Part shown: piece by piece, positions 1-7,367 of the stretch
Numbering within the stretch: position 1 is the stretch's first letter
Layout: the number at the start of each line of letters is the position of its first letter
Source of the DNA: Micrococcales bacterium
GTDB taxonomy: Bacteria; Actinomycetota; Actinomycetes; S36-B12; UBA5976
Length of the DNA stretch: 9,123 nt
Reading direction: 5' to 3'
Assembly (NCBI GenBank): GCA_024640585.1
Contig: JAHEEQ010000072.1
Coordinates: 1 to 9,123, forward strand
Program-made: the position numbers and the translations under genes
Notes under the pieces: generated by a model
What the model was told of the DNA's origin: nothing
Seen by the model: only the letters and a program-made list of their open reading frames with translations
Database searches by the model: none

Positions 1-1736
1 TGCACGAGACAAACCCAATCACGGGTCTTAACTGCTCACTTTCAGCAACAAACTCAACCACTTGTTCTGAGGTTAACTACCCAACAGGTGCAGGCTTTAA
101 CTATTACAACAACAAGAAGGAACTTGTAAAGAACACAACATTTGGTTCATACAAGATTGTAAAGAACTCAGCTAACGATTTCCGTGTTCAGTACACAGTG
201 AACCCAGGTCGCGTTTGGTCTGATGGAACACCAATCGACGGTGTTGATCTTCTTCTTTCACACGTACTAAGCAGCGATGCATACTCAATCGCAGCTGGTC
301 TTGGTGATCCAAAGAGCAAGACAAACCCTCCTGCATTCAACGGTCTTGGATACTCAGGCGTTTATGCAAATAACATCGTTGGTGAGCCAACACTTTCAGC
401 TGACAAGATGTCAGTAACACTTCGCTACAAGAACCCAATTGCTAACTGGGACATCTATGGTCCAGGACCAGCAGCTGTTCACGCACTTGTTTTGATGGCA
501 GAAGGAAAGACATCACTACAGTCTGTAGCAGCAAACCAAGCAGCAAAGGATCGTTTCCTAACTGCATTCCAGAACAAGGACACAGATCTTCTTAAGAAGA
601 TCGGTAAGATCTGGACAAATGACTTCACAATTACAACTGTAAACGACAAGACAAACCCATTGCTTCTAATCAGCAATGGTGGATTCATGATCGATTCAGC
701 AGTTGCAAAGACATCTGTAACACTTGTTAAGAACCCTAAGTACAACTCAGGTCCTGCACTAAGCGGATCAGTTGACAAGATCGTTTTCAAGTTCATCGGT
801 GACGGTACAGCTGCTGCACAAGCACTTGCTAACGGCGAACTAGATCTTTATGCAGGTCAGGCAACAGCAGATGGTGTTGCAGCACTCAAGAAGATCTCTT
901 CTGTAAACGTTGTTGGAACTGACCAGGTTGCTTATGAGCACTGGGATCTTCACTACAACACAACTCCAGATGAGGATCCATACACAGGTCTCTTCTCTGT
1001 AAATGACGGAGCAAAGTCAAAGGCACTTCGCCAGGCATTCTTGCTAGGTCTTCCACGTGATGAAATCATGCAAAAGTTGATTGCACCAATTAACGGTGTC
1101 ACAACTCCAATTCGTTCAACTTGGGTTGCTCCAGGATCAGCGTTCTACGACAAGGTTGTAGCATCAAACGGTTCTGAGTTCTACTCACGTGGAACACAAG
1201 AGTCACGTAACAAGTCAGCGCTTGCATTGGTACAGAAGTACTATCCAAATGCACTCAAGAGCCCACTAAAGGTTCGCGTACTTGTTCCAGGTAACAACCC
1301 TCGTCGTGCAGCAGAGTTCGCTCTTGCAAAGGCAAACCTTGCAAAGGTTGGCTTCGACCTACAGGGTGATGTTCGTACTGACTGGCCTTCAAAGCTAGGT
1401 AATGCGAACTACGATGCTTACTTCTTCGCATGGGTTGCTTCATCAGTAACACAGCGTCAGTCAGCAGAAGTATTTGACACTAACGGTGGAAACAACATCC
1501 TTGGTTACAGCAACCCTGCTGTAGATGCGATCATCGCAACTTTGGATAAGCCACTATCAGAGTCACTACTTGCAGCTAAGTACATTCAGATTGAGCGTCT
1601 AACAAATGCTGACGCAATCACAACTGGTGTGTTTATTCACCCAGGTGTTGTTGCTGTTAACAAGGATCTCAAGAATGTAAAGCCAGGCCCATTGTCACCA
1701 CAGCTAGTGTGGAACTACTGGGAGTGGAGCTACTAA
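1..1736 (+). CDS. ABC importer solute-binding protein, family 5 (DppA/OppA-like), 5'-truncated
   Basis: The reading frame is open from the left edge (first full codon at base 3) to the TAA at 1734-1736, giving 577 visible residues. The signal peptide and true start lie outside the window; the GTG at 198 is internal, because conserved family sequence precedes it. Family 5 hallmarks are visible: FGSYKIVKNSANDFRVQYTV followed by the VWSDGTPIDGVDLL segment (the family's 'kWSDGtPvtA.Dv' signature), a middle lobe with KALRQAFLLGLPRDEI, and a C-terminus ending LVWNYWEWSY. Such proteins capture peptides or similar solutes outside the membrane and deliver them to the permease pair encoded just downstream. 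The substrate cannot be read from sequence. The visible part has only two cysteines (visible residues 11 and 21), a plausible disulfide. Codon choice is strongly biased (ACA for Thr, AAG for Lys, AAC for Asn), as expected for very high expression. It may be related to the actinobacterial LpqW-like branch, but I am unsure. Confidence 0.93.
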   Translation, partial: HETNPITGLNCSLSATNSTTCSEVNYPTGAGFNYYNNKKELVKNTTFGSYKIVKNSANDFRVQYTVNPGRVWSDGTPIDGVDLLLSHVLSSDAYSIAAGLGDPKSKTNPPAFNGLGYSGVYANNIVGEPTLSADKMSVTLRYKNPIANWDIYGPGPAAVHALVLMAEGKTSLQSVAANQAAKDRFLTAFQNKDTDLLKKIGKIWTNDFTITTVNDKTNPLLLISNGGFMIDSAVAKTSVTLVKNPKYNSGPALSGSVDKIVFKFIGDGTAAAQALANGELDLYAGQATADGVAALKKISSVNVVGTDQVAYEHWDLHYNTTPDEDPYTGLFSVNDGAKSKALRQAFLLGLPRDEIMQKLIAPINGVTTPIRSTWVAPGSAFYDKVVASNGSEFYSRGTQESRNKSALALVQKYYPNALKSPLKVRVLVPGNNPRRAAEFALAKANLAKVGFDLQGDVRTDWPSKLGNANYDAYFFAWVASSVTQRQSAEVFDTNGGNNILGYSNPAVDAIIATLDKPLSESLLAAKYIQIERLTNADAITTGVFIHPGVVAVNKDLKNVKPGPLSPQLVWNYWEWSY

Positions 1737-1766
1737 GGTTTAAAACCCTTATTTAGCAATACATTG

Positions 1767-1813
1767 CAGTCCGTTGGACGCTCGGAGAACTCTCTCCGGG
1801 CGTCCTTTGGCTG
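1767..1813 (+). terminator. Strong stem-loop after the binding-protein gene (terminator or mRNA 3'-end stabiliser)
   Basis: GGACGCTCGGAGA (1776-1788) pairs with TCTCCGGGCGTCC (1793-1805) around the loop ACTC: 13 pairs with one T-G wobble. The stem extends outward, after a 2x2 internal loop, through CCG/TGG and CAG/CTG, so the structure spans 1767-1813. It starts 30 bases after the stop codon. The tail, TTTGGCTGTATAG, is a poor U-tract, so classic rho-independent termination may be only partial. In binding-protein importers such a structure commonly lets the binding-protein message accumulate above that of the permeases. That role is inferred here. Confidence 0.72.
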
Positions 1814-1819
1814 TATAGT
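1814..1819 (+). promoter_or_regulatory. Possible -10 element (TATAGT) for the permease genes
   Basis: TATAGT differs from the TATAAT consensus at one position and lies directly after the stem-loop, 51 bases before the first permease start. No -35-like hexamer lies at the usual 16-18 base spacing, where the right arm of the hairpin is found. It is a weak candidate that would let the permeases be transcribed separately from the binding protein. Confidence 0.25.
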
Positions 1820-1853
1820 CGGAAAATAGATTTTCACAATGTTGTTGAGTTTT

Positions 1854-1860
1854 GAAAGGA
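1854..1860 (+). promoter_or_regulatory. Ribosome binding site of the first permease
   Basis: GAAAGGA lies 10 bases before the ATG at 1871. It supports that start, which also gives the expected N-terminal sequence for a DppB-type permease. Confidence 0.6.
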
Positions 1861-1870
1861 CCCCTCTGTC

Positions 1871-3415
1871 ATGGCAGCCTTTATCCTTCGACGTCTTGGT
1901 GTTTTAGGCGTCATCCTTTTCGGCTCCAGCTTTATTTTGTACAACTTGGCGGCAATCTCAGGGGACCCTCTAGCCGATCTAAAGCTCAGCAACGATCCCA
2001 ACCGCGACTTTCTTATCGCCTCACTTACCCGTGAACTCCAACTAGATGTTCCGCCACCAGCACGCTATTTCCTATGGCTTAAGGGAATTTTTGGAATTTT
2101 CGTAGGGCATCCGAATTTTGGAATGAGCCGTGATGGATCTACCGTCGCGCATTCATTGGCGCTTGCGATTCCAGTTACCATCCGCCTCGTACTTGCAGCA
2201 ACAATTCTTGCAATCGTATTAGGAATTTCAATCGGTATTGTTACAGCACTACGTCAATACAGTCGCTTTGACTATTCAATGACCTTTGTTTCTTTTCTTA
2301 TGTTCTCACTCCCAATTTTCTGGGTAGCAGTACTTCTCAAGGAGTATTTGGCGATTTCATTTAATAACTTCTTACGAGAACCCAATGTTCCCATAGGCTG
2401 GATTCTTGGAATTGCATTATTTAGTGGAGTTTTTTGGGCCTCAATTATTGGCGGATCACGTCGGACATTTTGGATCGCCTTTGGCTCGGCAGCTGCGATA
2501 GCAGCAACATTAATTTCATTTTTCAGTTTGAGTGGTTGGTTCCTGAACCCTTCACTTGGACCGATAGTAATTTTGGGCCTATCTATCGGAATCGCCTATG
2601 GAGTTACTCAACTTTCAGTTGGTTTGATTAACCGCGCTGCACTTAAAGCTTCTTTAACTATGGCGGGACTTTCAATTGTTTTCTACTACCCGGCAAATTG
2701 GGTGTTTGATAATCATCCAAGCGGTATAGCAATATTCTTGATGGCCTCACTAACAATCACAATTGCGGTATTTGTCGCTCGGGCTTATTCAAAGATAGAT
2801 CGTGGTCCAATTGTACGTACGGCAATAATCACTTCATTCCTTTCCGCTGGATTATTGATAGTAGATAAGTACATGCAAACTTGGAAACCATATATGGAAA
2901 CAGATGCAATTAACTATCGCCCAGTACCAACTATTGGTCAACGAAGCGATCTATTGGATTCAAAGGATTTTTGGATTGTTAATTTAGATACGGTCGCTCA
3001 CCTGTTCTTGCCAACCGTGGCGCTGACTTTGATTTCCTTTGCTGGGTACATACGTTATTCCCGCGGTACTTTGCTAGAGGTTTTAAATCAGGATTACATT
3101 CGCACTGCGCGAGCAAAGGGACTTACAGAGCGTACAGTCATCATGCGCCACGCGTTCCGAAACACCATGATCCCATTAACAACAATCATGGTCGTTGATT
3201 TTGCTGGAGTCATCGGTGGTGCACTTATTACCGAAAGCGTTTTCGGCTGGTCTGGCATGGGAACTTTGTTCCGCCAAGGTTTATTAGGTTATGACTTGAA
3301 CCTATTAATGGGTGTTTTCTTCATAACTGCTTCTCTATCTGTCATTGCTAACTTAGTTGCAGATTTGTTGTATTCAGCTTTAGACCCTCGTATTCGTGTT
3401 GGAGGAGGTGCGTAA
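1871..3415 (+). CDS. ABC importer permease, DppB/OppB-like, with long multi-helix insertion
   Basis: This 514-residue inner-membrane protein should form the translocation channel with the permease encoded next. The N-terminus (MAAFILRRLG, helix about 9-29, then SGDPLADL) is typical of DppB/OppB. Helices follow at about 98-127 and 133-156. Family features resume near 372 with HLFLPTVALTLISFAGYIRYSR, and the cytoplasmic EAA loop (about 408-436, YIRTARAKGLTERTVIMRHA then FRNTMIPL) contacts the ATPase. The ending VADLLYSALDPRIR is standard. Ordinary members are about 310-340 residues; the excess lies between about 160 and 365 and contains roughly six extra hydrophobic segments (about 175-194, 200-220, 229-250, 258-278, 284-305, 316-332). 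An even number would preserve topology. The protein has no cysteine. The gene follows the binding-protein gene after 134 bases and overlaps the next by one base. Codon use is less biased than in the binding-protein gene. Confidence 0.93.
   Translation: MAAFILRRLGVLGVILFGSSFILYNLAAISGDPLADLKLSNDPNRDFLIASLTRELQLDVPPPARYFLWLKGIFGIFVGHPNFGMSRDGSTVAHSLALAIPVTIRLVLAATILAIVLGISIGIVTALRQYSRFDYSMTFVSFLMFSLPIFWVAVLLKEYLAISFNNFLREPNVPIGWILGIALFSGVFWASIIGGSRRTFWIAFGSAAAIAATLISFFSLSGWFLNPSLGPIVILGLSIGIAYGVTQLSVGLINRAALKASLTMAGLSIVFYYPANWVFDNHPSGIAIFLMASLTITIAVFVARAYSKIDRGPIVRTAIITSFLSAGLLIVDKYMQTWKPYMETDAINYRPVPTIGQRSDLLDSKDFWIVNLDTVAHLFLPTVALTLISFAGYIRYSRGTLLEVLNQDYIRTARAKGLTERTVIMRHAFRNTMIPLTTIMVVDFAGVIGGALITESVFGWSGMGTLFRQGLLGYDLNLLMGVFFITASLSVIANLVADLLYSALDPRIRVGGGA
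3401..3408 (+). promoter_or_regulatory. Strong Shine-Dalgarno site for the second permease
   Basis: GGAGGAGG lies six bases before the ATG at 3415, inside the last codons of the first permease, where it encodes the glycine run near the C-terminus. With the TAATG stop/start overlap it points to translational coupling and balanced synthesis of the two permease subunits. Confidence 0.75.
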
Positions 3416-4503
3416 TGATTTTCAAAAAGAAAACTTCTTTAGATTCATCAACAAATACAAGTGGTGAGAATGCAATTGCTAATAAAGAGGTTGAAGGCTT
3501 AAGCCAAGGTCAAATTGTTCGCAGGCGTTTCTTCAGGCACCGCGCAGCTGTTTTTTCCCTCGGCGTAATCATTTTTATTACCGTATTTGTTTTCACGGCA
3601 TTAGATTTCCGATTCTTAGGTATTTGGCATGTCAAAGGCTGGTGGAGATGGTCTCCGCAAGATATTCCAGAGCTTCGCTTTGGAGATTGCCCTAATGACA
3701 CAGTTGGTTGCCCAACTATTTCCTTCCGTCCGAAATTCCTTGGTGGAAGTGGATTTGGATTAGGAACTCACCCTTTTGGACAGGATGACATCGGTCGCGA
3801 CTTCTTTGCATTAGTTATGAAGGGAACTCAGCGTTCTCTTTCAGTAATGATTGTTATTGGAGTTATTGGAGCATCTATCGGAACAGTTGTGGGATCTATT
3901 TCAGGGTTCTACCGCGGAAAAGTGGATGCAATCTTGATGCGTTTCACAGATTTCATAATCACAATTCCAGCCATCATTATCGGTTCCGTTGTTGGATACC
4001 ACTTCGGAAACCTTGGAGCCATGTTCCTAGCCTTCTACCTTGGTCTGTTCGCTTGGACAGGGCTTTCGCGTTTAGTCCGCGGAGAGTTCTTAACACTTCG
4101 TGAGCGCGAGTTCGTAGACGCAGCCCGTGTAGCTGGCGCCTCTAATCGACGAATTATCTTCAAACACATCCTGCCCAATGCAGTTGGTGTGATCATCGTT
4201 TCAGTTACATTGCTGATGTCAGGTGCGATTTTGCTTGAAACCGCATTGTCGTATATCGGTTTTGGTGTTGTTGAACCAGATGTTTCTCTTGGACTCTTGA
4301 TCAACAAATATCAAGATTCATTTACCACTCGTCCATGGTTATTTTGGTTCCCAGGATTATTCATTATCTCTATTGCACTGAGCATCAACTTTATTGGTGA
4401 TGGTTTGCGCGATGCCTTCGATCCGCGTCAACGACGTCGAATCTCAAAGAAGGAACGTCAAGAGTCAGCAACTGCACGAAAGTTGGCGCAGGCAAATGAT
4501 TAA
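3415..4503 (+). CDS. ABC importer permease, DppC/OppC-like
   Basis: This 362-residue inner-membrane protein is the second channel subunit. It has a hydrophilic N-terminal stretch (1-45), a first helix at about 46-64, and an extended extracytoplasmic loop to about 118. The loop ends in the DppC/OppC signature HPFGQDDIGRDFFALVMKGT (119-138; compare 'HplGtDelGRDvlsr'). Further helices lie at about 140-164, 178-196, 202-218, 255-277 and 311-330, and the EAA loop is FVDAARVAGASNRRIIFKHI at 233-252 followed by LPNA. The loop has a short cysteine pair, DCPNDTVGCP (C92 and C99), the only cysteines in the protein, suggesting an external disulfide. The C-terminal tail after DAFDPRQRR is basic and about 20 residues longer than I expect. 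The ATG overlaps the previous stop by one base. The gene ends one base from the stop of a minus-strand gene, leaving no room for a dedicated terminator. Confidence 0.95.
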   Translation: MIFKKKTSLDSSTNTSGENAIANKEVEGLSQGQIVRRRFFRHRAAVFSLGVIIFITVFVFTALDFRFLGIWHVKGWWRWSPQDIPELRFGDCPNDTVGCPTISFRPKFLGGSGFGLGTHPFGQDDIGRDFFALVMKGTQRSLSVMIVIGVIGASIGTVVGSISGFYRGKVDAILMRFTDFIITIPAIIIGSVVGYHFGNLGAMFLAFYLGLFAWTGLSRLVRGEFLTLREREFVDAARVAGASNRRIIFKHILPNAVGVIIVSVTLLMSGAILLETALSYIGFGVVEPDVSLGLLINKYQDSFTTRPWLFWFPGLFIISIALSINFIGDGLRDAFDPRQRRRISKKERQESATARKLAQAND

Positions 4504-4504
4504 T

Positions 4505-5068
4505 CTAGATAAAGATACTTGCTGCACCGATTACAGCACATGCTGCAGCGACGTAGGTGAAAATATAGTTACTACTGATTTCAAACTCACCAGTACCCGC
4601 ACTAGCGAAATCCTTACGACGCAGCTTGGCGATATGGGCACAGACTCCCGAGTCACTTTTAAGCGAGTCACCAACTCTTCGCGGAGCATCAGCTCCGGGA
4701 AGCAGATCAGTTTTGTGCATTCGTCGACTGTGACGACCACTTGGAGCGGGAGCCGCCCAAGCGTAGAAAGTTTGGCCGTCAACGAGAATGGACATGCTGT
4801 ACTTGGTTTCGATCTCTTCGACAAGGTCCCAACTAACGGTGATCTCTTTGGTTGGGTTAACAATCTTGATTCCCTCATCAAAGATCAAAACGTAGGGCTT
4901 CAAAAACAAAAGGTAGGCGCTAATAATTCCAGCGCTACAGATCGCTGCTGTGGTCACTATGTTTCCACCGTAGAAAATGGTTTGAATAATGAAGCCAGCG
5001 AAAAAGAGAATCAAAACCCATCCGCTTGCAATAGCGCTTCCGGGTCTGAACTTTTCAACGTTGGTCAT
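4505..5068 (-). CDS. Membrane protein with bacterial PH-like domain (bPH_6-like)
   Basis: This 187-residue protein has two N-terminal membrane helices (about 12-32 and 36-56), then a PH-like segment (about 57-105) with the strand pattern KPYVLIFDEGIKIVNPTKEI, VSWDLVEEIE and FYAWAAPAPSGRHSRR. It then has a polar linker and a final hydrophobic helix (about 167-187). The segment resembles the short PH-like domains (bPH_6 type) of actinobacterial membrane proteins such as low-molecular-weight antigen 6 of mycobacteria. Their function is unknown. The first two helices form a hairpin that places the PH part on one side of the membrane. The gene is antiparallel to the transporter genes around it: its stop is one base from the second permease stop and its ATG is 32 bases from the ATPase ATG. 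The ribosome binding site is weak (GAGA region). A plus-strand frame is also open across it, but this protein has recognisable domain structure. Confidence 0.82.
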   Translation of the reverse strand: MTNVEKFRPGSAIASGWVLILFFAGFIIQTIFYGGNIVTTAAICSAGIISAYLLFLKPYVLIFDEGIKIVNPTKEITVSWDLVEEIETKYSMSILVDGQTFYAWAAPAPSGRHSRRMHKTDLLPGADAPRRVGDSLKSDSGVCAHIAKLRRKDFASAGTGEFEISSNYIFTYVAAACAVIGAASIFI

Positions 5069-5100
5069 TTCGCAAGTTTCTCACAGATGGGGTCAATCAA

Positions 5101-6750
5101 ATGAGTAAGCCAGTCTTAGAGATCAAGGATTTCAATGTTGATTTCTGGGTAGATGGAATTTGGTACCCAGCGGTTATCGATATGAACCTCTCACTTGAAG
5201 CGGGCAAGGTCACTGCAATCGTGGGTGAGTCTGGATCAGGTAAGTCAACAACGGCACTTGGTCTGATGTCTCTGCTTGCATCTAATGCTCGCATGACAGG
5301 TTCTGTAAAGGTTAAGGATCAGGAGATGTTGAACGCTAAGGCGATCACACTTCGCAAGTTCCGCGGTAAAGAAGTTGCTTATATCTTCCAGGAGCCAATG
5401 ACGGCGCTTAACCCCGTGTACACAATTGGTTTCCAGATTATGGAAACACTTCGTAATCACTTTGATATGGGTCCAAAGGAGGCGCATGCACGTGCTTTGG
5501 AATTGATCACAATGGTTGACATTCCAGATCCAGAAAAATCAATTGATAAGTACCCTCACCAACTTTCTGGTGGACAACGCCAGCGCGCAATGATCGCTCA
5601 AGCTCTTGCTTGTGATCCAGGTTTGCTCGTCGCGGATGAGCCAACAACAGCCCTTGATGTAACTGTTCAAGCTGAAATTCTAGATTTGATGCGTGACCTA
5701 AAGGGCAAGCTCAACTCTGCAATTTTGTTGATTACACACGACATGGGCGTAGTCGCCGATATGGCTGATGAAATTCTTGTTATGAAGGATGGAATCACTG
5801 TAGAACATGGTTCAGCTGATCAAATCTTCAATAAGCCAGTGCATCCATACACACAGCAACTTCTTGGAGCTGTGCCAATGCTTGGCTCTACTAAGAAGCG
5901 TGCACTTCCTTACAAGGAGGATGCAAAGCCTGCTCCCGTGCTAAAACTTTCAAATGTCACCATTGAATATCCAAAGCGTGGACGTATTCCAGCATTTACA
6001 GCGGTGAAGAACTTCAACCTCGAGATCTATCCAGGTGAAATTGTTGGTCTCGTTGGCGAATCAGGCTCAGGTAAAACAACTGTTGGCCGTGCATCTATTG
6101 GCTTGCTTCCAATTAAGGAAGGCTCAATTGAGATCGTTGGTAAGGACATTAGTCATGCATCTCAAAAGGATCTTTCATCGATTCGCCGTCACACTGGAAT
6201 CGTTTTCCAGGATCCAGCTTCATCTCTTAACCCTCGTCTTCCAATTGGTGAATCAATCGGAGAACCAATTTTCTTGGCAGGATTTGCAAAAGGTGCAGAA
6301 CTTGCCCACAAGGTTGAGGATCTTTTGGATCAGGTTGAACTTCCACGCAGCTATCGCAACCGCTACCCACACGAACTATCTGGTGGACAACGCCAGCGCG
6401 TAGGTATCGCACGTGCGCTTGCATTAACTCCAGATCTTTTGATCGCCGACGAACCAACATCAGCTCTGGATGTATCTGTACAGGCACGTTTCTTGGATCT
6501 ATTGCAAGAACTGCAAGGAAAATTGAACTTTGCTTGCTTATTCATCTCACACGATTTAGCTGTTGTTGACATCTTGTCTCACCGAATTGCAGTTATGCAA
6601 AATGGTTTGCTTGTCGAAGAAGGCGATCGCGATCAGATTCTGAAGAAGCCAAAGGATGATTACACAAAGCGTTTGATTTCAGCGGTTCCTGTTCCAGATC
6701 CAAAGGAACAGCGCATCCGTCGTGAAGCACGCCTTGCAGATAAGAAGTAG
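5101..6750 (+). CDS. Fused double ATPase of a peptide/nickel-class ABC importer (DppD-DppF-like)
   Basis: This 549-residue cytoplasmic protein joins two complete nucleotide-binding domains, so one polypeptide can power the permease pair. Domain 1 has Walker [10 protein letters not shown] (42-50), Q-loop FQEP (96-99), signature LSGGQ (155-159), Walker B LLVADE (175-180), D-loop ALD (184-186) and switch H213. Domain 2 has Walker [10 protein letters not shown] (319-327), Q-loop FQDP (369-372), LSGGQ (426-430), LLIADE (446-451) and H484. All catalytic motifs are intact, so both ATP sites should work. Each half ends in the oligopeptide-transporter C-terminal motif ([12 protein letters not shown] near 248-259; [13 protein letters not shown] near 520-532). 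Fused versions of this pair are common, including in Actinobacteria. The ATG at 5101 starts directly before the N-terminal domain, and a weak GGGG lies 9-12 bases upstream. Codon use is biased toward AAG and ACA, like the binding-protein gene. The gene is split from the permeases by an antisense gene. Confidence 0.96.
   Translation: MSKPVLEIKDFNVDFWVDGIWYPAVIDMNLSLEAGKVTAIVGESGSGKSTTALGLMSLLASNARMTGSVKVKDQEMLNAKAITLRKFRGKEVAYIFQEPMTALNPVYTIGFQIMETLRNHFDMGPKEAHARALELITMVDIPDPEKSIDKYPHQLSGGQRQRAMIAQALACDPGLLVADEPTTALDVTVQAEILDLMRDLKGKLNSAILLITHDMGVVADMADEILVMKDGITVEHGSADQIFNKPVHPYTQQLLGAVPMLGSTKKRALPYKEDAKPAPVLKLSNVTIEYPKRGRIPAFTAVKNFNLEIYPGEIVGLVGESGSGKTTVGRASIGLLPIKEGSIEIVGKDISHASQKDLSSIRRHTGIVFQDPASSLNPRLPIGESIGEPIFLAGFAKGAELAHKVEDLLDQVELPRSYRNRYPHELSGGQRQRVGIARALALTPDLLIADEPTSALDVSVQARFLDLLQELQGKLNFACLFISHDLAVVDILSHRIAVMQNGLLVEEGDRDQILKKPKDDYTKRLISAVPVPDPKEQRIRREARLADKK
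5566..5587 (+). repeat. 22-bp exact direct repeat, copy 1 (first LSGGQ motif)
   Basis: This stretch starts TCTGGTGGACAACGCC and is repeated exactly at 6379-6400. Both copies encode the SGGQRQR signature of an ATP-binding domain. The identity is longer than protein conservation alone requires, but shared codon preference could explain it. Confidence 0.8.
6379..6400 (+). repeat. 22-bp exact direct repeat, copy 2 (second LSGGQ motif)
   Basis: This is the second copy of the element at 5566-5587, 813 bases (271 codons) downstream and in the same reading frame of the fused ATPase gene. Confidence 0.8.
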
Positions 6751-6756
6751 TTTCGG

Positions 6757-7365
6757 GTGGATCTAGAGCTCTTAGTCTTTGGCCTAGACCTTGTTTCAAC
6801 CTTTGCATTTGCATTGGTAGGAGCACGTGTTGCAGCCAGCAAGGGTTTAGATTTTGGCGGAATTTTATTTATCGCAGCTGTGGCATCTACCTCCGGTGGA
6901 ACATTGCGTAACCTATTTATGGGGGAGCAGCCACCATGGGTTCAACGCCCGTGGTTATTTGCACCGATTGTCGCTGCATTTTTGATCACTGTGGCGATGG
7001 GCAAAACACAAGATGTTGGGCGCTTTGTTCTATCCCTTGATACCTTGGGTTTAGCAGTAGCTACTGTTTCAAGTGTTCAATTCGCACTTTCACAGCATGC
7101 ACCAGTGGTTGCTGCCGCGGTGTTGGGATTAATTGGCGCAGTGACAGGTGGTTTATTTAGAGACATCATGTGTCAAACAGAGCCGGTCTTGTTGCACCGC
7201 GAAACTATAGGAACCGCCTGTTTTACAGGGGCAATTGCGTACATCGCCCTAGATGCTTTAAATCTAAATGAAGGCATAGTTGTTGCGGTTGTAGGATTAA
7301 TCGTAGTTTTAGTTCGCGAGCTTTCAATAAAGTTTAATTGGAACCTACCAAAAGTTGTGAAGTAA
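6757..7365 (+). CDS. UPF0126/TRIC-type seven-helix membrane protein
   Basis: This 202-residue membrane protein has about seven helices (5-24, 31-50, 67-82, 88-111, 115-133, 150-167, 172-187) and two homologous three-helix repeats. Repeat 1 has LDLVSTFAFALVGARVAASK then STSGGTLRNLFMGEQPPWV; repeat 2 has LDTLGLAVATVSSVQFA then GAVTGGLFRDIM and a TEPVLLHRE tail. This is the UPF0126 pattern (glycine-rich bend followed by RD), a family related to TRIC cation channels; some members have been linked to glycine uptake. The substrate here is unknown. Repeat 1 has Arg-Asn where Arg-Asp is usual. The GTG at 6757 is the only reasonable start, because an in-frame stop (the ATPase TAG) lies six bases upstream and the first helix begins at once. 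The gene follows the ATPase gene by 6 bases and precedes the lactonase gene by 2, so translational coupling is likely. Confidence 0.88.
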   Translation: MDLELLVFGLDLVSTFAFALVGARVAASKGLDFGGILFIAAVASTSGGTLRNLFMGEQPPWVQRPWLFAPIVAAFLITVAMGKTQDVGRFVLSLDTLGLAVATVSSVQFALSQHAPVVAAAVLGLIGAVTGGLFRDIMCQTEPVLLHRETIGTACFTGAIAYIALDALNLNEGIVVAVVGLIVVLVRELSIKFNWNLPKVVK

Positions 7366-7367
7366 AA

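Noticed and set aside
198..200. GTG as the start of the binding-protein gene
   Set aside because: The same frame is open to the left window edge and encodes conserved family sequence before this codon, so it is an internal valine.
585..602. Perfect 18-base palindrome GATCTTCTTAAGAAGATC in the binding-protein gene
   Set aside because: It encodes Asp-Leu-Leu-Lys-Lys-Ile with the gene's favoured codons (CTT, AAG, GAT, ATC), which produce the symmetry. It lies mid-gene with no other regulatory sign.
5061..5089. Possible sigma-70-type promoter (TTGGTC, 17 bases, CAGATG) before the ATPase gene
   Set aside because: The -10 match is poor and lacks the TAnnnT pattern. The sequence is also constrained by the start region of the PH-protein gene, so I do not annotate it.
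4394..5104. Long open plus-strand frame (236 codons) antisense to the PH-protein gene, ending over the ATPase ATG
   Set aside because: It begins inside the second permease in another frame. Its product is low-complexity, Ser/Thr/Asn-rich, and shows no domain or helix pattern. The minus-strand protein has clear membrane helices and a PH-like domain. It is most likely a frame kept open by chance.
5097..6842. Several minus-strand and alternate-frame open stretches of 60-120 codons across the ATPase gene
   Set aside because: They run opposite or out of frame to well-conserved ABC motifs and have no recognisable domains or ribosome sites.
7338..7340. TTG as the start of pgl
   Set aside because: It would overlap the previous gene by 28 bases and add a non-family N-terminus. 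The ATG at 7368 is two bases after the stop and gives a normal length.
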